NCBI RefSeq assembly: GCF_020421205.1
Contig: NZ_JAIZZH010000001.1
Span: forward strand, 1-64,000
Direction of reading: 5' to 3'
DNA length: 64,000 nucleotides
Origin: Hymenobacter pini
Lineage (GTDB): Bacteria; Bacteroidota; Bacteroidia; Cytophagales; Hymenobacteraceae
Each line of letters starts with the position of its first letter. Positions within the stretch are counted from its first letter, which is position 1. The notes below the pieces were generated by a model. The model did no database searches. It was not told where the DNA came from and worked only from the letters and a program-made list of their open reading frames with translations. This document shows, in pieces, positions 53,426 to 62,255 of the stretch. A program made the translations under genes and the position numbers.

Positions 53426-55099
53426 ATGCTGGTTGATCTGCGAATTCAGAACTACGCGCTGATTGAAAAACTGGAGCTGCGTCCCTCGGCGCTGCTTAAC
53501 ATTATTACCGGCGAAACCGGCGCGGGTAAGTCGATTATGCTGGGGGCCATTGGGCTGCTGCTGGGCAACCGGGCCGACTCGCGCATGCTGTTCGATACGG
53601 ACAAGAAGTGCGTGATTGAGGGTCAGTTCGACATCCGCAGCTACCAATTGCAGGATATTTTCGAGGCGGAGGACCTGGACTACGACCGGCAGTGCATTCT
53701 GCGCCGCGAAATTAGCCCGGCGGGCAAGAGCCGGGCCTTCATCAACGATACGCCCGTGACGCTGGAAACCCTGCGCCACATTGGGGCCAACCTGATGGAT
53801 ATTCACTCCCAGCACGATACCCTGCTGCTCGGCGATACGGTGTTCCAGCTGAACCTGCTGGATCTGTATGCCGGACTGGTGCCCATGCGCGGGCAGTACA
53901 GCAACGCCTACCGCCAGTACCGCAAGCAGGAAGCCGACCTGAAAGCCCTGGAGGACCAAGTGGCCCAAGCCAACAAGGAGCTGGATTACCACAGCTTTCT
54001 GCTAAACGAGCTGGAAGATGCCAGCCTCGACAACGAGCGGCAAGACGAGCTAGAGCAGGAGGTGAAGGAACTGGAGCATGCCGAGGAAATCAAATTTAAG
54101 CTCACGCACGCTCTGCAGGGCATTTCGGAAGGGGAGTACTGCGCCACCAGCGCCATGAAGGATGCTGCCGTACTGCTGGGCCAGATTTCCGCTTACTCTG
54201 AGCCCGTGCGGGAGCTGAAAGGCCGTCTGGATAGCTGCCTGATTGAGCTGCACGATATTGCCGATGAGCTGGAAGCTGTGGAGCGCCGCACGGAGGGCGA
54301 CCCGGCCCGCATCGACGAGTTGCAGGGCCGCCTGAACATCCTGTATAGCCTGCAGCGCAAGCACCAGGTGCGCGACGTGGTGGCCCTGCTGGCCGTGCGC
54401 GCCGACCTGCGCGACAAAGTGGGCTCGGTACTCAACCTCGACAAGCAAATCAACCGCCTGCGCCGCGACGTGGAAGCCTCGCTGACCACCGTAACCAAGC
54501 AGGCCCAGCGCCTCTCGGAAGCCCGCCGCAAAGTGTTCCCGAAGTTTGAGAAAGAGCTGGCCTCGTTGCTGGTGGATCTGGGTATGCCGCACTCCCGCAT
54601 TGTGGTGCAGCACCAGGAAAGCGCCCCAACTGCCAGCGGTATTGATGTGGTGAGCATCCTGTTCACGGCCAACAAAGGTGCCCAGCCCCAAACGCTAAGC
54701 AAGTCGGCCTCGGGCGGGGAATTCTCCCGGCTGATGCTCTGCATCAAGTACATGCTGGCCGATAAGACTGCCCTGCCCACCATCGTATTCGATGAAATTG
54801 ATACCGGTATCAGCGGGGAAATTGCCGTGAAGGTGGGCCGCATGATGCAGCAGATGGCCAAAAAGCACCAGCTCATCACCATCAGCCACTTGCCCCAGAT
54901 GGCCGCCGCCGGCGACGCGCACTACTTCGTGTATAAGGAAGACCGCGCCGACCGCACCGTGAGCCGCATCCGGGAGCTAAGCCAGGAAGAGCGGGTGCAC
55001 GAAATTGCTCAGATGATTTCCGGAGCCAACCCCAGCCAGCACGCCTACCACAGCGCCCGGGAGCTGCTGGCCCTGCGTGGGGTGGAAATGGCAGGGTAA
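53426..55099 (+). CDS. recN: DNA repair protein RecN
   Basis: A 557-residue SMC-like ATPase for double-strand break repair. The N-terminal MLVDLRIQNYALIEKLEL and Walker A TGETGAGKS (28-36) are classic RecN. A long coiled coil with charged heptads spans about 150-380. The C-terminal ABC signature is LSKSASGGEFSRLML near 425-440, and Walker B is VFDEIDTGISGE near 460. ATG 53426 is chosen over a 14-residue upstream extension. Gene order next to coaB and porD is typical for Bacteroidota. Confidence 0.97.
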   Translation: MLVDLRIQNYALIEKLELRPSALLNIITGETGAGKSIMLGAIGLLLGNRADSRMLFDTDKKCVIEGQFDIRSYQLQDIFEAEDLDYDRQCILRREISPAGKSRAFINDTPVTLETLRHIGANLMDIHSQHDTLLLGDTVFQLNLLDLYAGLVPMRGQYSNAYRQYRKQEADLKALEDQVAQANKELDYHSFLLNELEDASLDNERQDELEQEVKELEHAEEIKFKLTHALQGISEGEYCATSAMKDAAVLLGQISAYSEPVRELKGRLDSCLIELHDIADELEAVERRTEGDPARIDELQGRLNILYSLQRKHQVRDVVALLAVRADLRDKVGSVLNLDKQINRLRRDVEASLTTVTKQAQRLSEARRKVFPKFEKELASLLVDLGMPHSRIVVQHQESAPTASGIDVVSILFTANKGAQPQTLSKSASGGEFSRLMLCIKYMLADKTALPTIVFDEIDTGISGEIAVKVGRMMQQMAKKHQLITISHLPQMAAAGDAHYFVYKEDRADRTVSRIRELSQEERVHEIAQMISGANPSQHAYHSARELLALRGVEMAG

Positions 55100-55109
55100 G
55101 ATTTCGGGG

Positions 55110-55253
55110 TTCGGTTTTCGTTGTTCGGTTTTAGTGAGGGGTTCTTTGTAAACTTGGGGCCTGATTCAGGATGCGTTGCGCAAATAGCAGACTCGCTCTG
55201 ACTGGCAAACAGCTCCAGATTACGAAAAACGACCAACGAACAATCAAAAACGA
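55110..55253. repeat. Degenerate inverted repeat between recN and fabI
   Basis: TTCGGTTTTCGTTGTTCGG at about 55110-55128 is partly complementary to CGAACAATCAAAAACGA at 55237-55253. The right arm ends directly before the fabI ATG at 55254. Fit is imperfect, so it may be a decayed stem-loop element. Confidence 0.4.
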
Positions 55254-56075
55254 ATGGCTAGTAACCTACTCGCGGGCAAAGTCGGGATTATTTCCGGCGC
55301 GCTGAATGAAGAATCCATTGCTTGGAAAGTAGCCCTGAAGGCTCACGCCGAAGGTGCCCGCTTTGTGCTCACCAATGCCCCGCTGGCCATGCGCATGGGC
55401 GAAATCAACAAGCTCTCGGAGCAGTGCAACGCACCCATCATTCCGGCCGATGCTACCTCGATGGAGGACCTGGAGAAGCTGTTCTCGGGGGCCCAGGAGC
55501 ACCTCGGCGGTAAAATTGACTTCGTGCTGCACAGCATTGGCATGAGCGCCAACATCCGCAAGGGCAAGCACTACGGCGAGCTGAACTACGAGTGGTACCA
55601 GAAAACCCTGGACGTGTCGGCGCTGTCGTTCCACAAGATGCTGGCCGTGGCTGAGAAGCAGGATGCTTTCAACGAGTGGGGTTCGGCCGTAGCCCTGAGC
55701 TACATTGCCGCCCAGCGCGCCTTCCCCGACTACACCGATATGGCCCAGGCCAAAGCCCTGCTCGAAAGCATTGCCCGTAGCTACGGTCAGCGGCTCGGCA
55801 AGCAGAAAAAAGTGCGGGTGAACACCATCAGCCAGTCGCCCACCAAAACCACGGCCGGCACCGGCATCAGCGGCTTCAACGCTTTCTACGACTACGCCGA
55901 TAAGATGTCGCCGCTGGGCAACGCTCCGGCCGAAGCCTGCGCCGACTACTGCATCAGCCTGTTCTCGGACCTGACGCGCTACGTGACCATGCAGAACCTC
56001 ATGCACGACGGTGGCTTCAGCAGCACCGGCATTTCGGAGGAACTGGTAGAGCTCATCACTAACGCCAACTCGTAG
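55254..56075 (+). CDS. fabI: Enoyl-[acyl-carrier-protein] reductase (NADH), FabI
   Basis: A 273-residue SDR that catalyses the last step of each fatty acid elongation cycle. GIISGALNEESIAWKVA is at about 11-27. HSIGMSAN near 92 and the active Tyr and Lys in DYTDMAQAKALLESIARSYG near 158-178 with the FabI spacing follow. VNTISQSPTKTTAGTG near 190-205 is the substrate loop. It is expected to be the target of triclosan-type inhibitors. A terminator-like hairpin follows. Confidence 0.96.
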   Translation: MASNLLAGKVGIISGALNEESIAWKVALKAHAEGARFVLTNAPLAMRMGEINKLSEQCNAPIIPADATSMEDLEKLFSGAQEHLGGKIDFVLHSIGMSANIRKGKHYGELNYEWYQKTLDVSALSFHKMLAVAEKQDAFNEWGSAVALSYIAAQRAFPDYTDMAQAKALLESIARSYGQRLGKQKKVRVNTISQSPTKTTAGTGISGFNAFYDYADKMSPLGNAPAEACADYCISLFSDLTRYVTMQNLMHDGGFSSTGISEELVELITNANS

Positions 56076-56093
56076 GCTACCGTCCTACAGTAA

Positions 56094-56133
56094 ACCACAA
56101 CGCCCAGCCAATTTGGCTGGGCGTTGTGGTTTT
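56094..56133. terminator. Bidirectional terminator after fabI
   Basis: ACCACAACGCCCAGCCAA and TTGGCTGGGCGTTGTGGT are almost contiguous 18-bp arms with a tiny loop, followed by TTT on the plus strand. It can also end the minus-strand gene at 56156. Confidence 0.88.
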
Positions 56134-56155
56134 GGTACGTAGCAAATCCGGCTAC

Positions 56156-56566
56156 TTATTCTTGTGCTCTTAGCCAATCCTGCGCGTTTTCCAGGCTATC
56201 GAACATGTGCATGTGCAGCTGGTTGCCGATGCGGAGCTGCAGGTTTTCGATGGAAAGCTGGCCGAAAATATCGGGGGAGAGAACCTGGGCAAAATAGCGT
56301 AGGCCAGCACCGATAATCAGGGGCGTCCACACTTGCTCAATCCAGTCGTTGGCTTCGGTAAAGGCACCTTCCAGGTTGCGGTGGTCATTCAGGAGTTTGT
56401 TGCAGGGTTCCTCACGCAGCATATCTACGTAGGTGAGGCCGCCGTCCATGATGGAGCCTATTGTTTGGCGGCCGTGCCAGATGGCGTGAATCCAGCCGGC
56501 GGTACGGTTCCGCTCTACCGTCAGGTACACGCTACCATCACCACGTTTCAAAGAGGTTGTCGTCAT
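56156..56566 (-). CDS. Conserved hypothetical protein (STAS/SpoIIAA-like candidate)
   Basis: A 136-residue soluble protein. Segments such as GSVYLTVERNRTAGWIHAIWHG, then GLTYVDMLREEPCNKLLND and a C-terminal amphipathic MFDSLENAQDWLRAQE suggest an alternating alpha/beta fold like SpoIIAA/STAS-type domains. I see no catalytic residues. It is convergent with fabI across the terminator and 108 bases before the PRISE-like gene on its strand. Confidence 0.65.
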   Translation of the reverse strand: MTTTSLKRGDGSVYLTVERNRTAGWIHAIWHGRQTIGSIMDGGLTYVDMLREEPCNKLLNDHRNLEGAFTEANDWIEQVWTPLIIGAGLRYFAQVLSPDIFGQLSIENLQLRIGNQLHMHMFDSLENAQDWLRAQE

Positions 56567-56674
56567 ATTACATCGGATAAGACATCCAGGAGCAGGCAGC
56601 TACACGTCAAGTACACTACTCATTTTCACTGAAGCGGTTGCCTGAGTTTGTGGGCAACCAGCTGTCCGCTCTAC

Positions 56675-57742
56675 TTACGGAATCAGGCGGTCGGTACGAA
56701 GCTGCGCGAAAAGGTCGAAAAATGAGTCTTCCGTGGATTGGTATTCCTGGAAGCCCCGCTTGCGGCTGTTGGCCATATCGGTCATTACCTCAATAGGCCG
56801 GCCCAGGTCCAGGTCGGTGTGCCAGGGCGAGGCGAGGCGGTTGAGGTCGGGTTCCGCGAGTTGATAACGCTCAGCAATGGCCCGCCACACGGCCGCATCC
56901 TGGCTAAGCTCCGCTTCCAGCGGATGAATGGTACCATCGAAACCCACGGCCTCCACGCCAAACCAAGCCGCCAGCCGGGGCCACAGCCAGCTCCACCGGA
57001 ATACGTCCCCGTTCACGATGTTGAAGGCCTGGTTGCGGGCTGCTTCGGTAGTAGCGGCCCACCGCAGTTGCTTGGCAATGATGCGGGCATCCGTCACGTC
57101 GGACAGGCCGTTCCACTGGGCTTCGGAGCCGGGCCAGCGGAAGGGGCGGCCGGTTTCTTTGCAGATGCTGGCGTACACGGCCAGGGTGGTGCCCAGGTTC
57201 ATGAGGTTGCCCACGGCCTTGCCGATGATGGTGTGGGGCCGGTGGATGCTCCAAGTAAATCCGTCGCGCGCGGCCGCGGCATACACCTCGTCTTCCTGGG
57301 CATAGTAGAAGTTGTCGAGCGGAAGGCGGGGCTGCTCCTCGCGCAGGGGTGTGGGCGGTGGGGTGCCTCCACTCACGTAGGCCTCAAAAGGACCCAGGTA
57401 GTGCTTCAGGCCCGTTACCAATGCCACGTGCTGCACCGACTGTTTCGGAGCCAGCGCGTCCAGCAGGTTGCGCACCATCAGGCTATTCACCCGGATATTT
57501 TCAGCCTCGGTATCCTGACGCATCCAGCTGGTGATGAACACGTGAGTAGGAGCTACATCGGCCAAAGCGGCCCGCAGGCTGTCGGGACTGAGCAAATCGG
57601 CGGCTACGGGGTGCAGGCCGGCAATATCGGTGTGGGGCGAACGGGCCAGACCGTAGGTGGGCCAGCCATAAGCCACTAGTTCCTGAGCCAGGTTACTGCC
57701 AATAATACCGCTGGCACCAACTATGAGGGCAGTGTTTTGCAT
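56675..57742 (-). CDS. NAD(P)-dependent reductase of the PRISE-like SDR family
   Basis: A 355-residue atypical short-chain dehydrogenase. The NAD(P)-binding start ALIVGASGIIGSNLAQEL is at about 5-22. FITSWMRQDTEAENIRVNS near 88, LVTGLKHYLGPFEAY near 117 and the active Tyr/Lys-like region PLDNFYYAQEDEV near 145 match progesterone 5-beta-reductase/iridoid synthase-like enzymes. It probably reduces an enone or related small molecule; substrate unknown. ATG 57742 is chosen. A decayed C-terminal copy of this gene lies at 60895-61233. Confidence 0.82.
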   Translation of the reverse strand: MQNTALIVGASGIIGSNLAQELVAYGWPTYGLARSPHTDIAGLHPVAADLLSPDSLRAALADVAPTHVFITSWMRQDTEAENIRVNSLMVRNLLDALAPKQSVQHVALVTGLKHYLGPFEAYVSGGTPPPTPLREEQPRLPLDNFYYAQEDEVYAAAARDGFTWSIHRPHTIIGKAVGNLMNLGTTLAVYASICKETGRPFRWPGSEAQWNGLSDVTDARIIAKQLRWAATTEAARNQAFNIVNGDVFRWSWLWPRLAAWFGVEAVGFDGTIHPLEAELSQDAAVWRAIAERYQLAEPDLNRLASPWHTDLDLGRPIEVMTDMANSRKRGFQEYQSTEDSFFDLFAQLRTDRLIP

Positions 57743-57846
57743 AAACGAAATCAGGGAAAGAAATGCTGCCACAGATGCGGCGGAAGCTGTTACAACAGCC
57801 AGCCGGGTAAATCGTCTAGCTGAACCAGTGTTTTTCGGCGGGCTGT

Positions 57847-57876
57847 AAAAAGCCCGGCCTGTTCGGGCCGGGCTTT
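57847..57876 (-). terminator. Intrinsic terminator after the SDR gene
   Basis: AAAGCCCGGCC and GGCCGGGCTTT form a perfect 11-bp stem with a 6-base loop. On the minus strand it is followed by TTTTT, 32 bases past the stop codon at 57908. Confidence 0.85.
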
Positions 57877-57907
57877 GGAGGCGAGCAGTTGCAGATGAAG
57901 CCTGCCG

Positions 57908-58720
57908 CTACTGGGCGCTTTCGTTGCCGTCTACGGGCTTGCTCTGGCTGTGCACGTTGGCGGCTACCAGCTCGTCGGGCAATACATTGCTGGCGGTTAC
58001 CTGTACTTTATTCATGAGACCGGAAATGACGCGGTTTTCGCCGGCCATCAGGGCTTTGTAGCCGTCTTCGGCTACGTCGGCGGGGGAGGACATGCCGCTT
58101 TTCTCCGCCACGTTTTTGGCCCGGGTCATGTCGGCTTTGTTGAAGAAGTCAGTATCCGTGAGGCCGGGCAACAGGTTGGTGATGGTGACGCCCTTGTCCT
58201 TATTCTCGTTCTGAATCGACTCCACGAAGGAATTCACGAAGGCTTTGGTGCCGTGGTATACCGCCTGCAGTGGGCCGGGCAGCTCCCCGGCAATGCTGCC
58301 TACCAGCAGAATTTTGCCCTCGCCGCGGCTGAGCATTTCCTGCAGGTACAGCTTAGTAAATACCACGTAGGCCCCAATGTTCAGCTGAATAATGTCCAGC
58401 TCCCGGTTGATGTCGGTGGTGTCGAAAGTGCCGTACTGGCCTTGGCCGGCGTCGTTTACCAGGGCGTCAACTTGTACGCCGCTGGCTTTCACTTGCTCCA
58501 CTACCTCAAACGGGGCCTCGCGCTTGAAGAGGTCTTTGGCAATGGTGGTAACCTGCACGCCGTGCTGCTGCTGGATTTCCTGGGCCGTTTGGTCAAGCTC
58601 CTGCTGGTTGCGGGCCACCAGAATGAGGTTGTACTTGTCTTGCGCGAAGCAATTGGCCAGCTCCCGGCCAATGCCGCTGGTGCCGCCGGTAATGAGGGCT
58701 GTTTTGGTGGATGATGCCAT
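57908..58720 (-). CDS. Short-chain dehydrogenase/reductase
   Basis: A 270-residue classical SDR. The NAD(P)-binding motif TGGTSGIG is at 11-18, NDAG at 89-92, and the catalytic Tyr155/Lys159 in YHGTKAF. The Ser is in VGSIAGELPG near 140-149. The C-terminal 50 residues are helical and would cover the substrate pocket. The substrate is unknown. ATG 58720 (MASSTKT) is chosen; a longer in-frame start is not conserved. It stands upstream of the PRISE-like gene on the minus strand, separated by a terminator. Confidence 0.92.
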   Translation of the reverse strand: MASSTKTALITGGTSGIGRELANCFAQDKYNLILVARNQQELDQTAQEIQQQHGVQVTTIAKDLFKREAPFEVVEQVKASGVQVDALVNDAGQGQYGTFDTTDINRELDIIQLNIGAYVVFTKLYLQEMLSRGEGKILLVGSIAGELPGPLQAVYHGTKAFVNSFVESIQNENKDKGVTITNLLPGLTDTDFFNKADMTRAKNVAEKSGMSSPADVAEDGYKALMAGENRVISGLMNKVQVTASNVLPDELVAANVHSQSKPVDGNESAQ

Positions 58721-58860
58721 GATGGAAAGGATAGGTTTGGCTAAGGCTAACGCACCCTTTCCAGCCGCGGTTATTGTCGGGCTTCGTCTAAGTGGCATCT
58801 AAAGTCAGAAGCAAAGCTTCGTGAATAGCCGGTTGTAGGAATTTGAACGTGAGGCTGTTA

Positions 58861-59688
58861 TTAGCGTGCGGGAGCTGGAATGGACTTCGCACGGAAGAAC
58901 TCATCCACTTTGCGGTTGAACTCGTCGGCGTGCTCGTGCAGGGTAGCGTGGCTGCTGTTGGGTACTATCCACAGCCAGGCCCGGGGCAGGTTCTGGTAGA
59001 TGGCCAAGGTGTGCTCCGGTCGGATAACGTCCCGGTCGCCGGCAATGATGAAGGCGGGAGCCTGGATACCCGCTAGCTGCGACAATGGCACGTGCGGGTG
59101 GCGCCAATCCAGCAGAAATACCTTCCAGTCGTTGCGGCGCTTGGCATCGGTGAAGCGTTGGGTGCGGCCCTCCTGGTAGCCCCGTTTCATTTGCTGCCAC
59201 AGCTCGGGCATTAGGGCCGTGGAGTCGGGCCAGAGGTTGGCCCCGGTGGCCGCCAGGCGCTTCACTTTGCCCGGGTGGCGCTGGGCCAGCAGCAATGCCG
59301 TAATGCCTCCGTCGCTCCAGCCCAGCACGTAAGCCGAATCAAGGCGTAGATGGGTGAGCAGGGCGGCGCAGTCGTCGGCCAGTTGCTCAAAACTCAGGGA
59401 ATCACCAGCATCTGCCGACTGGCCGTGGGCCCGGCTGTCAAGGGCAATGACGCGGTACTTTTTGGCGAAATAGGGGATGGTTTGGGCGAAATCTTGGCTG
59501 CTGCCGCCATTGCCGTGCAGTAGCAGAAGCGGCGGGCCCGCGCCGTAGGTTTCGTAGTACATCTTGATGCCCCGCACGGCCGCATACTTGCCCGCCGCAG
59601 GGTTGTGGCCGTACGGCACCTGCTTCGACTGACCCAAGGCCAATTGCCCAAGCAGCAGGAACAGCAGAAGCAGGGAGGCGCGAAGCAT
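58861..59688 (-). CDS. Secreted alpha/beta hydrolase
   Basis: A 275-residue hydrolase with an N-terminal signal peptide (LLLLFLLLGQLALGQ, about 5-20). LLLLHGNGGSSQDF at 54-67 forms the oxyanion region, and the nucleophile elbow GWSDGG holds Ser125. IAGDRDVIRP near 220 gives the acid Asp, and SSHATLHEH near 250 the His. Substrate unknown. It lies 14 bases downstream of the beta-propeller-like gene on the same strand, so both may be cotranscribed. Confidence 0.9.
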   Translation of the reverse strand: MLRASLLLLFLLLGQLALGQSKQVPYGHNPAAGKYAAVRGIKMYYETYGAGPPLLLLHGNGGSSQDFAQTIPYFAKKYRVIALDSRAHGQSADAGDSLSFEQLADDCAALLTHLRLDSAYVLGWSDGGITALLLAQRHPGKVKRLAATGANLWPDSTALMPELWQQMKRGYQEGRTQRFTDAKRRNDWKVFLLDWRHPHVPLSQLAGIQAPAFIIAGDRDVIRPEHTLAIYQNLPRAWLWIVPNSSHATLHEHADEFNRKVDEFFRAKSIPAPAR

Positions 59689-59702
59689 GGGCAGGTCAGC
59701 GG

Positions 59703-60713
59703 TTAGTTCTTCTCAAGATACAGCAGCGTCGACTGCTTGCTGGGGCCGTACTTGTCGTTGATGAGAAAATAGCCGCCCCGGTAAGCGGCCAGTCCTTCCC
59801 AGTTGTAAGTCATGTATTCGCGGGGTAGCTCCAGCAGCGGCTTCCAGCTGACCTTGCCGCGCCGGTACCGCAGCCGAATCAGGCGGCAGTAGTTCTGGTA
59901 CTGGCCGGCCGCATCCAGTACCAACCGGGCATCTGCCGCGCCGGATTCCGGGCGATACACCTGGTCATCCTTGCCGTTGAAGAAGTAGTTGATGGCCGTA
60001 AACCGGTTGCGGCCCTCGTAGGTCAGGTCGGTGATGCGGAAAGGGAGGCGCTGTATGGGCACCAGCTGCGGAATATCGGGCAGACGCTGGGCCGAGGGGA
60101 GCCGCAGGGCGTAGTTGTCGTGCCGGAAGTAGTTGTACTCGAAAAACAGTAGCAGGCTTTTGTTGTAGCCCGTAGCCGCCTCAAACCCCGCATTTTCGAT
60201 GTGGGAGCCATCGGTCAGGGCCGGTTTGGCCAGCGGCACCAGGTAGCCCGGGTCCAGGGTAACGTTGCTGGCCCCCAGCCGGCCCCGAATCAGGTAGCAG
60301 TAGGCGGAAGGCGTAGTGGTTTCGATGGTGAAATAGGCCGTGTCGCCTAGCATGGTGAGGCCTTCCAACCCTTCGTAGGCCTGGCCGGCGCTATCCAGCC
60401 GCGCCCTGATTTTGTCAAGGCCCAGCAGGGGATATTTGTGGTACGCTACGGCTGAGGCTTTGCCAGCCAGCACGCTATCTACCCGGCCCAGGGGCAGGCC
60501 GTACACCTTGGCTTCGGCCCGGTCCTGCAGGCGGCTTTCCGAGAGCAGCAGCAGCTGCCCCCGGTGCACGAATAACCCCGAAAACTGGTTTTCGCGCTCC
60601 GCCAGCTCTGGCGGCAGCGGCACCGCGCGGAACGTGTACGGTGCTTTCTGGGCCTGGGCCACGGCTATGGGTAGCAGAACGGCTAGCAGAAAAACGCGGA
60701 AGAAGTACTGCAT
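59703..60713 (-). CDS. Secreted protein, probable esterase-like/phytase-like beta-propeller
   Basis: A 336-residue protein. A signal peptide covers about 1-21 (ending AQAQ). Repeated segments (LAERENQFSGLFVHRGQLLLLSES, YEGLEGLTMLGDTAYFTIE, ITDLTYEGRNRFTAINYFF, NWEGLAAYRGGYFLINDKYG) suggest a beta-propeller like the phytase-like esterase family, with EGL as a recurring metal-binding-like motif. No solid catalytic assignment. It is followed by the alpha/beta hydrolase 14 bases downstream. Confidence 0.55.
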   Translation of the reverse strand: MQYFFRVFLLAVLLPIAVAQAQKAPYTFRAVPLPPELAERENQFSGLFVHRGQLLLLSESRLQDRAEAKVYGLPLGRVDSVLAGKASAVAYHKYPLLGLDKIRARLDSAGQAYEGLEGLTMLGDTAYFTIETTTPSAYCYLIRGRLGASNVTLDPGYLVPLAKPALTDGSHIENAGFEAATGYNKSLLLFFEYNYFRHDNYALRLPSAQRLPDIPQLVPIQRLPFRITDLTYEGRNRFTAINYFFNGKDDQVYRPESGAADARLVLDAAGQYQNYCRLIRLRYRRGKVSWKPLLELPREYMTYNWEGLAAYRGGYFLINDKYGPSKQSTLLYLEKN

Positions 60714-60834
60714 ATGACGAGACGGCCGCCGAAAGGCAATGCCACGCCAAGATTACTTGAAATATGGTTCATTCTTACCCGAGCAAGGGCATTTCCCGCA
60801 GTTACTAATCCTGGCGGTGCAAACTATGCCTACA

Positions 60835-60873
60835 CGCCGCCTCCCGTCGCCAAGCAGGTGCGGGGAGGCGGCG
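60835..60873. other. GC-rich stem-loop beside the pseudogene
   Basis: CGCCGCCTCCC and GGGAGGCGGCG are perfect 11-bp arms with a 17-base loop. It lies 22 bases past the decayed dehydrogenase stop, on its 3' side. No U-run is present, but it may be the old terminator of that gene. Confidence 0.5.
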
Positions 60874-60894
60874 GTTGTAGTACCGGAGAATTAG

Positions 60895-61233
60895 TTACGG
60901 AGTAAGACGGTCGGCGTGCAGTTGCCCGAACAGGTCGAAGAACGACTCGTCGGTGACCTGGTATACTAGCAAGCTCAGCTTGCGGCTCTTGGCAATGTCG
61001 GTCATCACCACAATGGGGCGGCCCAGGTAGGTGTGCCAGACCGTGGCGGGTGGCAATGTAGCGCCACAGGTCGGCATTGTTAGCCAGCTCGGCTTCCAGG
61101 GGCGCACAGTGCCATCGAAGCCAGCCGCTTCCATCCCGAACCAATCGGCCAGCCGGTCCCAGAGTCAGCTCCAGCGGCATACGTCCCCGTTCACGATGTT
61201 ATAGGCCTGGTTGCGGGCGCCCCCGGTGGTGAA
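60895..61233 (-). pseudogene. Decayed C-terminal fragment of a PRISE-like dehydrogenase paralogue
   Basis: Minus-strand translation gives ARNQAYNIVNGDVCRWS, then TGA at 61165-61167, then LWDRLADWFGMEAAGFDGTV, then a frame change into PLEAELANNADLWRYIATRHGLA, then a second change into LGRPIVVMTDIAKSRK and ESFFDLFGQLHADRLTP with a natural stop. Each piece aligns with the C-terminal 125 residues of the intact gene at 56675-57742 (for example ARNQAFNIVNGDVFRWSW). A dozen residues near the second shift are missing. The first two-thirds of the gene are absent. It cannot make a functional enzyme. Confidence 0.9.
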
Positions 61234-61346
61234 TGACACTGGAACAGCCGAAACCGAAATTTGTACTGCCGCCTGACGTTTCGCCCGCGCACAGCCCAAA
61301 ACAAGCGGCGCAACCGAGCCCGCACTACCAACCCCGCTCTAGTGTG

Positions 61347-62255
61347 CTACTGAAAAGAAGCTCTGAATTCCAGCGGCGAGAGGTTGGTTTTGGTCTTGAA
61401 GAGCTTGCTAAAGGACTGCAGGTGCTCAAAGCCCAGCTCGTACGCAATTTCGCTGACGGTCAGGCTGGTAGTAGACAGGCGTTCCTTGGCCTTTTCGATT
61501 AGCTGCGCGTGAATATGCTGCTGGGTATTCAGCCCCGTTAATACGCGCAGCAGGCTGCTCAGGTACTTCGGGGAAAGATGCAGCTGTTCGGCTACGTAGC
61601 GCACGGTCGGCAGGCCTTTTTCCGCCACATCCGGACTGCTGAAATACGCGCGCAGTAAATCCTCGACCCGCGCCAGCACCTGATGGTTGGTTTTTTCGCG
61701 GGTGATAAACTGCCGGTGATAATATCGGTCGGCGTAATGCAACAGGCTCTCCAGCTGCGAAATGATGATGGGCTTGCTGAACCGGTCGATGTTGGCGTGA
61801 TACTCCTCCTGAATGGCGAGAATGAGCGCCGTGATGCTGGCTTCTTCCTTGGCCGAAAGAAACAGAGCTTCGTTCAGCGAATAATCCCAGAAGTCGTATT
61901 GCTTGATGGTCGTGGCCAGCGACGTATTCCAGATGAAATCAGGGTGGATATACACTACCCAACCTGATTTTTCTATCTGCTCGTTTGGGTTTACTGCCGC
62001 AATGCTAAATACCTGCCGGGGCGCCATAAAGGACAAAATGCCCTCATTGAAATCGAATGGCTGCTGCCCGTAGGTGCCTTTCGCATTCCGCATTCTTTTG
62101 ACGGAAATGGTGTAAAAATCCAGCAGCAACTGCGTCGACTCCCCGTCGTGCAGGTGCCCAACCGTGCCCACATCCACTACGCTGAGCAGGGGGTGCTGGG
62201 GCTTGGGCAGCCCCCGGTAGGCGTGAAACTCGCTGATGGTTTTGAAGTGCCTCAT
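61347..62255 (-). CDS. AraC family transcriptional regulator
   Basis: A 302-residue regulator. The N-terminal part (about 1-170) is a cupin-like sensing domain with AAVNPNEQIEKSGWVVYIHPDF, and the C-terminal two HTHs run from about 200 to 300: YVAEQLHLSPKYLSSLLRVLTG near 220, then SEIAYELGFEHLQSFSKLFKTKTNLSPLEFR at the end. The gene overlaps the oxidoreductase upstream by four bases, so the two are cotranscribed. Direct repeats 21 bp apart at 63285-63317 are candidate binding sites, implying autoregulation of the operon. Confidence 0.92.
   Translation of the reverse strand: MRHFKTISEFHAYRGLPKPQHPLLSVVDVGTVGHLHDGESTQLLLDFYTISVKRMRNAKGTYGQQPFDFNEGILSFMAPRQVFSIAAVNPNEQIEKSGWVVYIHPDFIWNTSLATTIKQYDFWDYSLNEALFLSAKEEASITALILAIQEEYHANIDRFSKPIIISQLESLLHYADRYYHRQFITREKTNHQVLARVEDLLRAYFSSPDVAEKGLPTVRYVAEQLHLSPKYLSSLLRVLTGLNTQQHIHAQLIEKAKERLSTTSLTVSEIAYELGFEHLQSFSKLFKTKTNLSPLEFRASFQ

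Noticed and set aside
61233..61502. An 89-codon plus-strand frame between the pseudogene and the AraC gene.
   Set aside because: It overlaps the AraC C-terminal HTH region by 150 bases and has no domain; it is probably a shadow.
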